A DNA stretch of 64,000 nt from positions 4,526,001-4,590,000 of the forward strand of contig JAUKUA010000005.1 in assembly GCA_030549175.1 (NCBI GenBank), written 5' to 3'. The stretch comes from Lasiosphaeris hirsuta (lineage: Eukaryota > Ascomycota > Sordariomycetes > Sordariales > Lasiosphaeriaceae). The notes under the pieces are model-generated. The model was not told where the DNA came from. It ran no database searches and saw nothing but the letters and a program-made list of their open reading frames with translations. Positions 53,281 to 64,000 of the stretch are shown in pieces; position 1 is the first letter of the stretch; each line of letters opens with the position of its first letter. Made by a program: the position numbers and the translations under genes.

Positions 53281-54465
53281 GTGACTATGAGCATAGATGA
53301 TTATCGATTTTGGGGTGGTATAACGGCGAATCTAGGATGGGGTCACAACCAGCTTCCAGCAGAATCCACAGCCGAAACAATGGCAGAGTGTTTAGGCGGC
53401 CGCGGCGGACAGGCCTCGGAGCTTTCAGTAACCATCTACCGCGCCACGCAGCCGCGCCGCTGCGAATCGATCCAAGTCCTTGATCCGAGCAAGCGGGTGC
53501 GGCATGAAGAGAAACCGGATCAAGACTCTTCACTTATGCTTAGCAGCGATGAACAGAGAGAGATATTTGGTGCATCTCAAAAGGGTTCTGGTATCGATTA
53601 GGAAGAGAAGGGTAACTCAATACGTTTAGACATCGATAACCTGGGTTGACCGGATTAGGGGCGAAGATAAAAGACTGGTATCCACTCAGCATTGGAGAGG
53701 ACGAGTCTGCTCAAATTGATATCTACGGGGACGTAGATGAGTATGGCTGGACGGTATTTTCACTTTGACCTCGATCTACAATTGGTATAAATCATGAGGA
53801 AGCCATAAGGAGCCACAAATCGGGACCGACGGCCGCCGAGATCCAGCGCATGCGAGTTTCCCCGTGAGGATTTCTTGTCAATGCCCAGTCCCTAACCCCA
53901 ACAATCAGAAACCTCGAGGCCAGACGCTCCCCGGGTTGCCGCGCGAGAGCAGCGACGAGGACATCCAAGGCGCGCGCAGCCAGGCCGCCAGCTCCGACGC
54001 CGAATCGGTCCGGTCGGCGGTGCAGAATCAGTACGAGTCCAAGCACGAGATGTCGGCCGTAGGCAAATGGTCTCCTGAACCCGTCGGCACTGCTTTGCCT
54101 TGGGCGGCTCCCCATATGGAGCTGACTTGATGGCCACCTGCATGTAGGTTCCCCCGCCGGAGCGTCCCCAGAGAGCGTACATGACGAACTCGCGGATGAG
54201 TTTTGCGAGCCAGTGTAGCCGGAACTCGTCGAGTGGGCGGGGACGGTATTACGCCGGGGCTGCCACTGGGGATGCTGTTGTCGGGGGTGCTGTTGTCGGG
54301 GGTGCCGTTGCTGCGGGCGCTGTGGCTTCATATGATGGATGATGCGATGGCGGGTGCTGTGGTGACGGGCGCGTGCTGTGACGACGATTATTGTGACTGT
54401 TGCTAAGTGTCCTGGAAACGTTGAAGGCATGACTGCACTCAATAGACATCTAGTAGGTAGGTACC
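53281..54465. other. Region of unsupported frames
   Basis: Holds a 106-codon plus frame at 53281-53601 and overlapping frames around 53870-54200. One minus-strand piece (EFVMYALWGRSGGGTYMQV) looks protein-like, but frames change every 100-200 bp. A short array of GGGTGCTGTTGTCG units lies at about 54265-54310. No gene is called. Confidence 0.35.
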
Positions 54466-57400
54466 TTAATCTGCCTCGCTAAGAACACCACCAAGCAACA
54501 TCTTGCCCACATCCCCATCCCAATCCGTCGTATCGGCAATATCGACCTTGGAAAACTCCAAGCCTTGTTTTCTAAAATGCTCCGGCAAACTATCATCCAA
54601 ATACTGGAGCCTAACTCTCCCACATTCATCCTCCTCGTCCCTTGGGCCGTAAAAGCGAATGAACTGAACCCCCACCTGGTTGCTCGGCTTGTGTTTGTTC
54701 TTGATGGCTTCCAAGATCCGGCGGATGACGAGATCCACTCGGCAAAGGTGATCCGGGTCCTTAGGGGCAGCGTCCCACCGGCCGTCGGTGAGGATGTAGA
54801 TGCTCGCCCTGTTATTAGTCTTTAGGACCTCCTCCACGATCTCGTCGAATCTCTCAAAGATGTGGCACATAGTATTGGAGAAGGTGTGTTCGTCAATATG
54901 CTTCTCAAAGTCGCTCGAGTTCTTCCTGGCGAGCTTATCCCTGCTGCAGGTGTAGTAGAGCTCCATCTTGTCCGGGTCCACCTCTCCTTTCTTGAGGAGA
55001 TACATGAGGACTCGAACCGTCTTGCTCAGCTGGTCCCGGTGCTTCACCATGGACTGTGAGTCATCGACGATAAAGAACTGGTTGGGAGAAGGCAGAGAGT
55101 TAGTCAAGACGCTTCCTGGGGTACACCCCCCCCCTTTGGACGCCGGTCCGCTCACCTGATCCCGCCCGTTGCCATAGCCTTTTAACTGGGCAAGGCTTGC
55201 CTGTAGTAATGGAAAGAGCTTAAAGGGGTCCGGACTCTTGGAAAACATCTTGTTCTTGGGCTTGATACACCTTGTGTAAACCTCGTTGATTGTGATGACT
55301 GGGCTTTCGAGCGTGGTCGACGTGACCACTGCCGGCGATTTTAGGAACTGATTGTGTTCCATTCCAGGACGGATGACGGCCGAAATAGGGGTCTGGGAGA
55401 TGACAGGCGCAGATTTCCTCCCTGGCAGCAGGGCGGCTTCTGAGTGACCATGGATGTTTAGGCCAGATGCGTGTCGCAGTTGAAAGTTATCACTGACTGG
55501 CTGAGAAGGACTGGAATCTCTCAAGATATTTCCTCGGGGATGTGTATAGCGGGTAGAGGTCGGGGTGGAGTGTGCTGGCAACTGGTCCTCTTCAGGTTCG
55601 AGGGGCGCATATGAGCCGGATCCGTTCGCAGTAGGACTAAGATCAACGTGTTCAATCCTGTGGTGTCCAACCGACCCAACTCTGCTGACGCGACGCGCGC
55701 TGGGCCCTGGACTTCCATTTCGTCTCTGGGCTTGGCCAGCCCTGCTCCCTGGAGATGATCCATGGCCCGGGTACGGGCTACGACGTTGTGTTGCGGTATC
55801 TGTGTGGGCTGTGAAAGAAGGGGAGATACTACTTGGCTCCTCCGAGAGCGCATCCTCATCGTGATGTTGCGGCCAGCTTATGCGATGTGAATATGTCGAG
55901 CTCATGCTGTCCCTTTTCCGAGTTTGCACTGAAAGCTTGGTGTTGCGCTTTGCTGGAGCCTTTGACACGGACGAGTGAGGCCCCTCGTGAGCTCCGTAAT
56001 GGCGACTGTTTGTACCTCGGTCATCGTCTGCCTTACTACTTGTCCACTCGTTAAAGATTTCCAAAGCGGGGAAGCTGTCTAGGGGATTGGCAATAAGCAT
56101 TCGGCCCAGGATGATCTCACTGGCCTCCCGGGAGACAGTGTCGTTTTCATCAACGAACTGGAGCACAGCCTGATGCTGCACTTCGACGATTGGAAGTCGA
56201 CACTTTCCATTGTGGAAGCTTCCTTCGTGAAACCCTCCTTCCAGGTTTGTTTCACCAGTTACCTTGCAGCGATTATCCTGGTACTTGCGGCGCCCAGCTT
56301 CCCCTTGGATGGACCATACAAGCGCCTCGCTCGCGACCGCACCGAGAGACCAGACATCACAGGCAGGAGATTGTGCCTTTGTAACCTTGTCGTCGCGATA
56401 TGACTCTGGCGAGCCTGCCGAGAGAGGTTAGCAGAGTACTCTAGGTTCTACTCGCACTATTCTAGCGTGGGTAGGAGGAGAGGGGGGACCGGGGGGGGGG
56501 GGGGGGTTTCGTTGCAATGCTAGAACTGTGTATATCTGAAACAAGGACAAATAACACACAACCCTCCCCCCCCTTCTTCCGGCTAGATATCCATGCCAGA
56601 CGTACTGTACATGCCGTTTCCTACTCTCTGGGCTGCCAGGGCATCCAAGCCCCGAACATGGCATTTTCGAACATGCCCAGTTCCGAAATCTGCAAGCTTG
56701 AATCTGACGCAATGCTGAGTTTCTGCCGAGGGTGGGAATACAAGGATGTTTTGAGGACGAATGTCCTGATGGGCGCTAGTAATTTTGTGAGAAACCATGA
56801 GCAAAAACAAAAAAAACTCCCAGCATCTCGCGGATGGGACTCACCCTTTCAGGACCAAGTCCCTAGCTTGGCTTAAGTGGTGGATTTTGTCCAGTCCAAG
56901 CAGAAGACAGGAGAAGCTCTGCCAAAAGCTGTCGCGCTCTGCTGTCGTATGCGGATGGGGCTCCTGGAAGTAGGTGACAAGATTTCCCCCGCTGGCATAC
57001 TCGAGGATGAGGGTTAACTTGCCCTGTTGAACGACCGATCCATAATATTTGACAATGTGGGTGAAATCTTCGTCGGCAAGGTTGCTGTAAATGTCAACCT
57101 CGTTGCTGAGCATCTTGTAGGCATCCGAGGTGGGACTTGTGATTCGATATTCCTTGAGGACAACGTACGAAGGCTTAGAAGAAGGGAGGACATCAGTTTG
57201 AGGGGGGAAATTGCAGTGCGCTCGCCCATAGGTGGCCAATGCTTACTGGGAGCGAACCTAGACAGAACCTGTGCCACTGCGCTTTGTAGACAACAACATC
57301 GTCTTCTTCTTCATCTGCTGTCGAGTCGAGAAGCTCTTGGCTGGTGATGGGAAGGATGTGATATGGGTTCAACTGTTTTTTGAATGGTCGGCAATCGAGT

Positions 57401-57822
57401 GTAAGAGGGCAAAACCTCCATTGGTGCTTGGAGAAGTCATTTAAGAATTCCTTGGTGTCGGATTGATCAGTACCATTGATCAGTCTTTCGTCGATGGGAA
57501 GATTATCGTCGTCTACATTTAGTTCCTTGATGGTGTCGATCTTTTCAGGCGCCGACATCCAGACCAGAACAGAAAAGACGACGAGGTATTTGTCGAGAAG
57601 GTGCTGCGGATCGGTTCGTATCCTCGGACGAACGGACCAAAGAACATCCTTGATCTTTTCCACAGTCCAGAATCTGTGGAGAGCAACGAGGGGAACGAAC
57701 TCGGCCTTGGATTCGCTGTTGGGGCCGTCGATTGATATGTAACCGAAGCAGTGATGCTCCCTGATGAATTGTTGCACATGCTCCCTAAACGCCTCGGTGG
57801 TACTTTTGTTGGTAGCGGCCAT
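54466..57822 (-). CDS. Divergent protein kinase with C-terminal vWA-like domain (5 exons)
   Basis: Exons 57822-57247, 57173-56845, 56775-56606, 56414-55156 and 55077-54466 give 981 residues. ATG 57822 (MAATNKSTTEAF) is the first in-frame ATG. About 1-190 is an N-terminal region (HVQQFIREHHCFGYISIDG). The kinase domain follows: YVVLKEY with the ATP-site Lys, LILEYASGGNLVTYF, catalytic loop HQDIRPQN (HRD changed to HQD), LADFGTGHV, SPESYRDD in place of APE, and CDVWSLGAV. A Ser/Pro-rich linker of about 250 residues leads to a vWA-like domain with the MIDAS start FFIVDDSQSM (D.S.S) and SIYILTDGRW. The intron at 55155-55078 is 78 nt and open, so retention is possible. Role unknown; likely a cytosolic signalling protein. 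Confidence 0.85.
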
Positions 57823-60073
57823 GTCGCTCGAGGCTTTCGGAAGCAGGCTCCAAAGTCGCGGGTAGTGGGTTCGGATGGAATCGACCGCCCCCCCCCCCCA
57901 GGGCGTCACTAGAGTTATCGATGGTAATCAGTGTGGAGGAGATTGACTGCGTCTTCGGGGTGGAAGGCTTGGGAGGGGGCTGGTCTCTGCACAAGTCGCA
58001 AAATGAACTTTCGGCGCCAGTAGATAAGCTAGGACCTACCTTTGCCAAAGACAGGAAGTCGCGTGGCCAAGCAGGTACCCAGATACATTGCCTGGGGCCG
58101 TCGTAAGCGAGTAGTAATAATTTGGAGATAAATTAGGTCTCTTTCTTTTTTTTCTTCTTTTTTTTTTCCTCTTCTCGTTTTGAGAACAAAAGTTTGACCA
58201 AGATCAGATAGACGGGATAGTGGGGGAAGAGGTCACGGTGGAAATGGCACCAGCCAACCGGCGGACACGTGCATTAGCAAGTAATGGAATCGTTCGCCCA
58301 CCATGTCCTCCATGCTGGTTGTCGGCTTTCTCAGACTTCCTGCACTGCACTGGGTCCACCTCACAGTTGGTTGCCTTGCCCTGGGGCTGCTATTCTCAAT
58401 GGCCGCTGCAGTGTCTCACCGAAAGCCACATTATTGACGCCTTGCAGGCTTGATGCGCGCGCGCTCGACTGTTTCAATACGCCAAAACGCAACATTGTCG
58501 CCTTGTAAGTTGTTCGTTAAACCAATCAGAGAGACTGGGCTTCCAAACCTGCAAGCTGCAACAACATGGCGCTGCCATGATTGGAGGAAGCTCAGCTGCG
58601 GACTGTCAGACCCGTGCAGGCCCACACTAAGTGACCCACCAAGACAAGTGGCCAGAAACTCGACCACACCGAGTCCGGCGAGCAGCATTGGGCATTGGGC
58701 ATCAATACAGCACTGCACAGCAGTGTGGGGGGGGGGGGAGCTTTGGATTGAGGCTCAACTTAACATCAAGAAATCCGCCAGGACAAGAGCCAGCCAAGGG
58801 AGCCGGCAATCTTGAATCGAGGCCGCCTCGATGGGAACATAAAACTGGACCGGCTGCATCTCGGGGCGGAGCCTCATGAGAGCCCCATCTCACAACAGGC
58901 ACTGAGCACTTCTGCAATCCGGCCATACTAAAAACCTAGGCTAGCCAAAGACGACGACATGTCCCGTGTGTCCACCACGGTCAAAAGCTATGACTTCACA
59001 AAGAGAGCCCTCGAGGCTTGGTTGTGTTGGCGATTCGCCGGCTACGAGGTTGGCCCAGTCGTCAGGGTCGGTACCCCCCCCCCGGGCTGCCTCTGGAACT
59101 GCGCCTTGTGCCCAGTTCCGGGGCAGGAAACGTGATGCGGTGTGGTGAGCGCCCCACTGACAAGATTTCTTGCAGCCGAAAGACGGAGACTTCAATGTCT
59201 TTACCCCTGAAGAGCTGACACTGGTGAGCAACTCTCCCTAATAACAAAGAGTGCACCGCCCATCTGATGTATCGCCTGCCCAGAAAGACAAAAGAGCACT
59301 CCGGAAGGCATTGAAGAGGAGGGACTCATGGGAGCCACCCGTTGAGTCGTGGAAGGAGCTGCATGGAACGGATTCAGAAAGGGAAATGCGGTGAGGGTGG
59401 CGGGACCAGATTCGGCAGTTTCCCCACCGGATGCCACTCTGGCACTTTCGCACCTTCCCATGGTGGTGGCCCGCATGGAAGGCGCCTTGCGGCTTGCCTT
59501 GCCAGAACTTTCTGATTTCTAGGCCTTAATGTCGGCCGGGGTGTGTTTTTAACATAAATCCAAAACCCCCATTCCTCGCCCCTCGCCCCTCGCCCCTCGC
59601 CCCTCGCCCCGTCCTCCTCGGCCCTGCCCCTCCACATTTCAGGGCCCTTAGCCGAATGAATCCATTGTACATTTGTAGACCTAAGCCGATGTTATTCTAG
59701 CTAAGCACCATCAAAGTTATGTATGGCAAAGATGTAATGAGTGACCGCCGTACTTGGCTGGCTACAGCGTAGGTCGGCAGAATCAGTTCGCCCAGGGCTT
59801 TTCGCATGAATGCCTTAGGTACAACCTTGCATTACCGTGGCGTAATCCCCCGTTCAGTGGGAGGACCCCAAACACATTTTACTTGAGTTCTCTAACTACT
59901 TATTTGAACCATCTCCTAATTCATAGCACACATCAAGCCATCAGAACTGCTATCCATTTACCGTGTAACACCTTTGACAATCCTCTGACACCAGACCATT
60001 TATAAAATTTAGTAGACAAACTCGCCTCATACCTAACAGTCGACGCCTACTACTATTACATTACCGGACCAAG
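57823..60073. other. Divergent intergenic region between the kinase and CorA-like genes
   Basis: 2.2 kb. Contains a C12 tract (57888-57899) in the probable kinase leader, a T/C-rich run at 58137-58175, a G12 tract (58727-58738), a C10 tract (59074-59083) and five CTCGCCCC units at 59575-59612. No gene is supported. Confidence 0.45.
59575..59614. repeat. Short tandem repeat (CTCGCCCC)5
   Basis: Five head-to-tail 8-bp units about 460 bp upstream of the CorA-like gene. Confidence 0.85.
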
Positions 60074-62307
60074 ATGCACCGTGGCAAATCTACCGACCAG
60101 TTCAATGATGCACTGGCAAGGGCCCCCGAGTATCCAAAAACGTTATTGAGGAGCTTTCTCCCGCATGAACTCCACAAAAATAACCGTCATTTCGAAAGTC
60201 TTCGTGAGACTGAGGACGAGCTATTTGACAGTGGGGAGCAAAAGATCGAGATATGGGAAACTGGACAGAACAATAGTATGTTTTATATGAATGAGTACTG
60301 ACCCAGTCATGGCCGGCATCATGGTACTCACATTGTTCCCTAGGATTCCGTTCTCGCGAATACACTACAACTGAAGATTTGAAGGGACACCTTGACCGAG
60401 GCTGCAAGGATCCACAGATTCGCCATGCGTATGTTCTCGATCAGCATTTTTACCCATTCATGTTGGCGTGTCATAATACTACCATCAACTCTGAAGAGTA
60501 ATTGACACTGCAACCGCATAGGTTTCTCGAATCTGACGATTCTCGATCCCCGATAAATTGTTCCCCCGAAATGTTCAAAACTATTGCTACCAATCATCAG
60601 GTCGACGCCTCCTTTCTTGATGCTGTCTCCACTTTTGGGGACCAGGAAGAGCCGAAAGACCTCTGCCTGATGAACATCAGTTCGACGCACACGCTAAAGA
60701 CCCCTCAGGACAAGCTAGTAGCAATTCCCGAGCTAGGACGTTCTGGCAGAGAGATTCAAGTTTCATATCTCTTAAGATCCGTGGAGACCAAGGAGAACAG
60801 AGACTGGCCATGGCAAATTCGTCAGGCCGCCGTACATCACTCCTTTGACGTAGAAACCGGAAGGTCGTTCTGGTTTACGATCAAAGGCAACGACCTATTC
60901 AGCACTCGAATCAAGCAAAGCTCATCTCACCTGGATATTCCATCGTCAGCGTCGCTAGACGAAAGAGAAAACTCCGTTACCTACTTCCGGGCTTCGCTTG
61001 CCACGCACCTCGTTTATCTCTCTTGGTGCGATGAGAGCTGGCGTCAGTATATCAACCAAGTAGAAAGCGGCACTCGGGGAATCCTGGACTCGGCCCGGAA
61101 GTCGCCGATCGACGATGACTTGAAAGAAAAAACGGGCAAGTTGGCAACATACCCAGAATCCCTGAGGCAATCACGAAGCAGTACCATGCGACCGAGAAGC
61201 AGATCCAACACCGATCCCTTTGGGCCTAATGGTGGCGTAGGGAGCAGGAAACCGACCTGGGAAGTTATAAAGGGCGCACAACAGTCCGTGATGAGCCTCA
61301 TCAACTTTGGACTTTTCCGAAAAGGGATGATTCAAGTTGATGTGGAGATGGCCATCCCCAAACAGTCCATGACTGGCGGCCCCCAAGTTCTCGAAAATAG
61401 CAGCAGCACCGAGGAGCTCATTGACACACGCGAGGTTCTGGACAAGTTTCGCTTCCGTGACGTACAGACCTTACACACCTTCAGCGACCGGATCCGAAGG
61501 GCGATTTTGACTCTGAAACTGAACATCTCGGTTCTTCACGAACTGCACAAATTTTACGAAAGCCTCGGTACCTCCGATATAGCTGCCTTCCAGAACATCA
61601 AAGCAGCCTGTAAAGACGACCTCACTGACTTCCTGGCCGAGGTGCAGTCTATTTCGAAGAATCTGGGAACTTGGCAATCTCAGCTTGAATGCCTCGCCTC
61701 TATGTTGACTGAAGGAATCACACTAGTGAGTTATATTCAGTTTTTTTTTTTTCAGTCTTGCGCTACTTACCCAAAATACTGACCGACCAATTACTCTTCG
61801 CAGTACGATGGGATCCTCCAGCACCGCCAGCTAGATATCGCCCAACGCTTCCAAGAGACGGCTCGCAAATCTGCAGACCAAATGCAAATCATTGCCAACA
61901 AGACCAAGCTCGAGACGGCCTCTATGCACGTCATCACTGTTGTCACACTCATCTTCCTACCCGCAACCTTTGTGGCTGTAAGTAGAATTAACAATAATCT
62001 GGCTCCCCCCGGCACTTGCTACCGCCTCGTGTCCCAGAAATTTCAAAGCGCAGAACATCAGAGACTAAGACAGGCTAACATCTAGGCCGACTTGATAACG
62101 CAGACCTTCTTCCAGAGCGGTGCAATCCAATGGAGTGACGCTCCGGCAGAGATGACAGAGACCTACACGTTCAGCGGAGATGGGCTCAAGTTGTTTGCTT
62201 GGTGGTTGGCCCCGGTGACGGTCATGACGCTGGGTGTGTGGCTGACGGTCTATATGACGATGCGGAGGAGGCTAAGGCGAGAGATTAACAACGTTTTGCC
62301 CGAGTGA
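60074..62307 (+). CDS. CorA-like two-helix membrane protein (5 exons)
   Basis: Exons 60074-60275, 60344-60428, 60522-61725, 61804-61977 and 62086-62307 give 628 residues. The N-terminal 450 residues are soluble (QVSYLLRSVETKENRDWPW, VHHSFDVETGRSFWFTIKG, THLVYLSWCDESWRQYI), followed by a long helix region. Two membrane helices close the protein: MHVITVVTLIFLPATFVAA and LFAWWLAPVTVMTLGVWLTV. This is the layout of CorA/ALR-type Mg2+ transporters, but the Gly-Met-Asn signature after the first helix is absent (ADLITQTFFQSGA instead). Such fungal CorA-like proteins are common, expanded and uncharacterised. Whether it transports a cation is unknown. Confidence 0.85.
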
Positions 62308-62505
62308 CGGTCAAATACCTTGGGTACAGTGTTCGGGTTGTAGCTTGTGGTTTCCATGTCGATTTGGCTGCATGCATGTTCGGCTCTGATGACGGTAATA
62401 AAAAAGTCTTTGTATCGGAAATTTGCTTGTTCTGTCTTACTGGCAAGGCGTTGTGAAGCAGTCGTACCACGCTAAGAAAAGAGACTCATCTCGGTATCTT
62501 CCCTT

Positions 62506-63751
62506 TTACCGACTCATCTTCGGATTCCCCGGGATTGCATTGAGCCATCCATCAATATTCTCGCGTGCAACCACCGCCTTGGAGCACTTATTCGCCTGCT
62601 CAATCGTCTGCTTCTTCAGCTCCGGACAATCCACGCCGCAATACCGATCCATGGCCCTCTGCAACGCATCCCCCTCCCAGTTGAACAAGTAATCCCCATG
62701 CCAGCCATAGCCCGTCTCGTCCCCCATGCTGAAAACAAACGGCTGGCTCCCGTCCACGGGCCACAAGGACTTGTCGTTAAATGCCGACGTATCCCAGATT
62801 GCCTCGTACAATATCTGGGGCAGTCGTACCGGATGACTGTTAACCCCTGTTAGCACCCCCCCCTTTCGTTTCCCACCGAAGAAATCCAAACTCAAAACTT
62901 TACCTATCCGGACACCTTCCCTCCGTCTCAAAAGTCCCCTCGACGGGATATGCCACATGGCTTTTGTGGTCGGGACTATCCACATTCACCCCATCCCAAC
63001 ATGTCGGGAAGAAGTTATTCACCCTCAACCCGTACGGACACGGCTCCTTTGGAAATTGCCTGGTATCCCACTTTGGGTCCCCAATCCCGGAATTCGGCGG
63101 CGCCGGGCCCCAGGGCGTGGTGAAACATCTAAACGCGATGCTTTCGTGCTCGGCCTTATTCGGACTCGGTGTGCGGAGCGACGGGTCACCAATCAACATC
63201 CGAAACCCCTATTACGCACATCAGCCATCAAACCCCCTACCCCCCCCCCCCCTCTCCCGGGGGAAGCATACCGGCTTGAATGCCGTGACCTTGGTCTTCT
63301 TGTCATACGGTGCCGTGTAGTACACGGTCATGCCGCCGCGCTGGGCCTCGAGCCCCGAGTTTCCCATCAGCGGCACGCGGTGGAACGAGCCGTTGCGGGC
63401 GCGGAAGAAGAGCACGGCCGTCCAGTAGTTGGAGCGGTCCTCGGTGAAGGTGCACGTGGTGCACGTCGCCGTGAGGTTCTGCCCCAGCGCGTCCATGGTC
63501 GGCGCGAGCGCGTTGCCGCCGACGAATTGGTGGAGGTGCGGCGATGGGATCAGGCCCGGGGTTACCAGACTGCGGTCGGTTGTTAGGGGGCGAGATGGGA
63601 GGGGAGAGGGGGCTTACGGGTCGATGCGTTGGATGTTGAGTTCGGAGCATGAGAAGCGGAGGAAGTCGTTGAAGGTTGGGCCGATGGGAGGGGCCAGGGC
63701 GCCGGTGGAGGATGCCATTAGCAGGGCTGGCAAGCTCCATTGTGGCCGCAT
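62506..63751 (-). CDS. Secreted DUF1996-domain protein (4 exons)
   Basis: Exons 63751-63618, 63569-63272, 63208-62904 and 62836-62506 give 355 residues. The N-terminus is a short signal peptide ([20 protein letters not shown]). The DUF1996 pattern is well kept: [20 protein letters not shown] with [82 protein letters not shown] and [19 protein letters not shown]. The His/Asp-rich motifs ([22 protein letters not shown]) look like a metal or catalytic site. The family is secreted and fungal, function not established; it is often found with wall-degrading enzymes. Intron 2 carries a C13 tract. Confidence 0.9.
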
Positions 63752-64000
63752 GTTGGCGGTTTGTTTGTTTCTTTTTTTTTCTTTTTTCTTTCTTTGCTTA
63801 TTAGAAGGGGAAACTTTCTCTTGTGCTTAGATCTCAAATTATCAGGCAATCCGCTTCTTATGACTTAGACAGACGTGATGCCGCGTTTTGTGAACAGGGG
63901 ACGGAGAGTGGTGCGCATATACCCAAGCCAATCAGACACTTGCACTTTTATTGACAATAAGGGTAAAGTTTCCGCAACGATGTCAAAAGCTTGCAACTTG
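63752..64000. other. Promoter side of the DUF1996 gene, right edge of window
   Basis: T-rich leader (63770-63800 on the plus strand). No gene seen before the window ends. Confidence 0.4.

Noticed and set aside
57785..58048. Upstream frame that could add an N-terminus to the kinase through the C12 tract
   Set aside because: It starts at a TTG, not ATG, and needs a one-base change in the homopolymer. The in-frame ATG at 57822 explains the gene without any shift.
1..64000. tRNA, rRNA or CRISPR arrays
   Set aside because: No T-loop/anticodon arrangement, rRNA-like block or regular spaced repeats were recognised by eye. A tRNAscan run would settle the tRNA question.

Overview
This window is nuclear DNA of a filamentous ascomycete, most likely a Sordariomycete-type plant-associated or saprobic fungus. 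The signs are short spliceosomal introns (about 50-95 nt, GT...AG, with CTAAC or CTGAC branch sites), GC-rich exons, secreted plant-wall enzymes (GH3 beta-glucosidase, PL1 pectate lyase), fungal-only families (DUF3433, DUF1996, ATG27/MRL1) and a Fot1/pogo transposon whose decay looks like repeat-induced point mutation (RIP). No species can be named from sequence alone.

Layout. 0.3-8.6 kb: a medium-chain reductase, a secreted Cys-rich protein, a small unknown gene, a MITE-like repeat and the GH3 enzyme. 8.6-13.6 kb: a long intergenic stretch holding two nested Tc1/mariner-type elements. 13.6-22.5 kb: three tandem minus-strand paralogues of a family I do not recognise. Each has a low-complexity N-terminus, a coiled coil, a basic Arg/Gly or Lys/Arg segment and a conserved C-terminal domain of about 250 residues. 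This is the best candidate for something undescribed. 24.1-29.3 kb: housekeeping genes, namely snRNP SmD2 in eight small exons, C-14 sterol reductase ERG24, and an MRL1/ATG27-like sorting receptor. 31.0-34.7 kb: a large DUF3433 membrane protein.

34.7-46.8 kb is mostly gene decay: SNF2 helicase pieces, an ankyrin relic, a beta-lactamase-like pseudogene, an AT-hook-like relic and a vanillyl-alcohol-oxidase relic. One intact pectate lyase sits in the middle, with a second MITE copy 2 bp after its stop codon. 47-51.4 kb: a glyoxalase-like protein and a berberine-bridge-type FAD oxidase. 51.4-54.4 kb: AT-rich and broken sequence. 54.4-63.8 kb: a divergent protein kinase fused to a vWA-like domain, a CorA-like membrane protein and a DUF1996 secreted protein.

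Most genes look independent and no secondary-metabolite cluster is visible. GH3, PL1, the BBE oxidase and the DUF1996 protein fit a plant-biomass lifestyle. The kinase-vWA and CorA-like pair next to gene-decay zones resembles the accessory repertoire of fungal genomes. Exon borders were set by hand from splice signals and frame continuity; no search could be run.
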